Part shown: positions 63,714 to 64,000 of the stretch, in pieces | How positions within the stretch are numbered: position 1 is the first letter of the stretch | Layout of the letters: every line of letters starts with the position of its first letter | Assembly: GCA_035651455.1 (NCBI GenBank) | Contig: DASRFR010000029.1 | Location: forward strand, 186,001 to 250,000 | Reading direction: 5' to 3' | Origin: DASRFR01 sp035651455 | Lineage (GTDB): Bacteria; Acidobacteriota; Terriglobia; Terriglobales; Acidobacteriaceae | Length of the DNA: 64,000 nucleotides | Made by a program: the position numbers and the translations under genes | The notes under the pieces: model-generated | What the model was told of the DNA's origin: nothing | The model's database searches: none | Seen by the model: the letters and a program-made list of their open reading frames with translations, nothing else

Positions 63714-64000
63714 ATGAGCTGCGCGGCTGAGATCGTTCGCCCGATGGACGAGCCGCCCAAGCTGCTTCGGGCCCTGGTACCGCAATTATTACGCCCGGAA
63801 ACTACCGATGCAGCTTGGGACCCGCAGCGGTTTGCGACTGAGCAAATACGTGGCCTCGTGCGCCAGGTATTTTTCCCCGGCTGGCCTCGTCCGGCCCGCC
63901 AGGTCGTCATCAGCGGCATTCACGATGCTGGACGAGTGGCGGAAGTTTGCGCCAGGGTGGCAATAGAATTGGCGGCTCAGGTGCGCTCCCGGGTGTGCGC
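63714..64000 (+). CDS. Start of a CpsD/CapB-like (tyrosine-kinase family) protein, cut by the window end
   Basis: The frame from ATG 63714 (AGGAAACGAG upstream) is open to the last base, so only the first 95 codons are visible. Residues about 42-85 (TEQIRGLVRQVFFPG, ARQVVISGIHDAG) match the start of the ATPase domain of split BY-kinases that follow Wzz-type genes, where a Walker A loop (S-x-x-x-G-x-G-K-T/S) is expected. Here that stretch reads SGIHDAGRVAEVC and lacks the GK-T/S, so ATP binding at this site is doubtful. It may be a kinase homologue with a regulatory role. The rest of the gene is outside the window. Confidence 0.6.
   Translation, partial: MSCAAEIVRPMDEPPKLLRALVPQLLRPETTDAAWDPQRFATEQIRGLVRQVFFPGWPRPARQVVISGIHDAGRVAEVCARVAIELAAQVRSRVC

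Overview
The window looks like a chromosomal segment of an Acidobacteriota bacterium, probably of the Terriglobia/'Acidobacteriia' group. The evidence is two very large Oar-like TonB-dependent receptors with an N-terminal carboxypeptidase-regulatory-like domain, a sulfatase-TPR fusion, He_PIG, IPT and FG-GAP/ASH-type secreted proteins, a diderm set of exported proteins, and a fairly GC-rich, densely coded sequence. This is inferred from protein style; there is no rRNA in the window. I see no insertion sequence, prophage or CRISPR array.

Layout. 1-6778: the end of a secreted Ig-like protein, a small membrane protein, and a tightly overlapping heavy-metal RND efflux operon (TolC-type channel, adaptor, CzcA/CusA-type pump). 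6842-11144 (minus): an exported SAM hydroxide adenosyltransferase-like protein followed by an Oar-like receptor. 11365-14115 (plus): a PPOX/F420-type flavoprotein, homoserine dehydrogenase and a cysteine-desulfurase-like PLP enzyme. 14167-26628 (minus): the division and cell wall (dcw) cluster, in transcription order mraZ, rsmH, a 52-codon ORF, ftsL, ftsI with PASTA, murE, murF, mraY, murD, a DUF2306-type membrane gene, ftsW. It begins with a strong promoter whose start region carries three GTGG boxes at 10-bp spacing, a classic MraZ operator. It stops after ftsW; murG, murC, ftsQ, ftsA and ftsZ are not in the window.

26874-41277: mostly single genes. These are an SRPBCC protein, a small membrane protein, an internally deleted FG-GAP/ASH remnant, a YbjQ protein, thiL, an M23 endopeptidase with a structured leader, a fumarylacetoacetase-family enzyme, an FN3 lipoprotein, a class III aminotransferase, secreted proteins of unknown role, tRNA-Pro(GGG) and an acyl-CoA ligase. 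41552-48715 (minus): pruA and tryptophanase, preceded by an unusual group. That group is a LuxR-type regulator, two paralogous secreted proteins with eight matching cysteines, a SurA-N/DsbA-like CPYC oxidoreductase and an unrecognised 192-aa protein.

49084-64000: envelope and exopolysaccharide functions. These are a GH18-deacetylase-GT2 fusion, a GT39-like membrane protein, the second Oar-like receptor, a sulfatase-fold/TPR protein, a LuxR-type regulator with a degenerate receiver domain, and an exopolysaccharide export start (Wza-like, Wzz/GumC-like, and a possible tyrosine-kinase partner cut by the window end).

The best candidate for an undescribed system is the 8-Cys secreted protein pair next to its own disulfide oxidoreductase and regulator (44830-48715).
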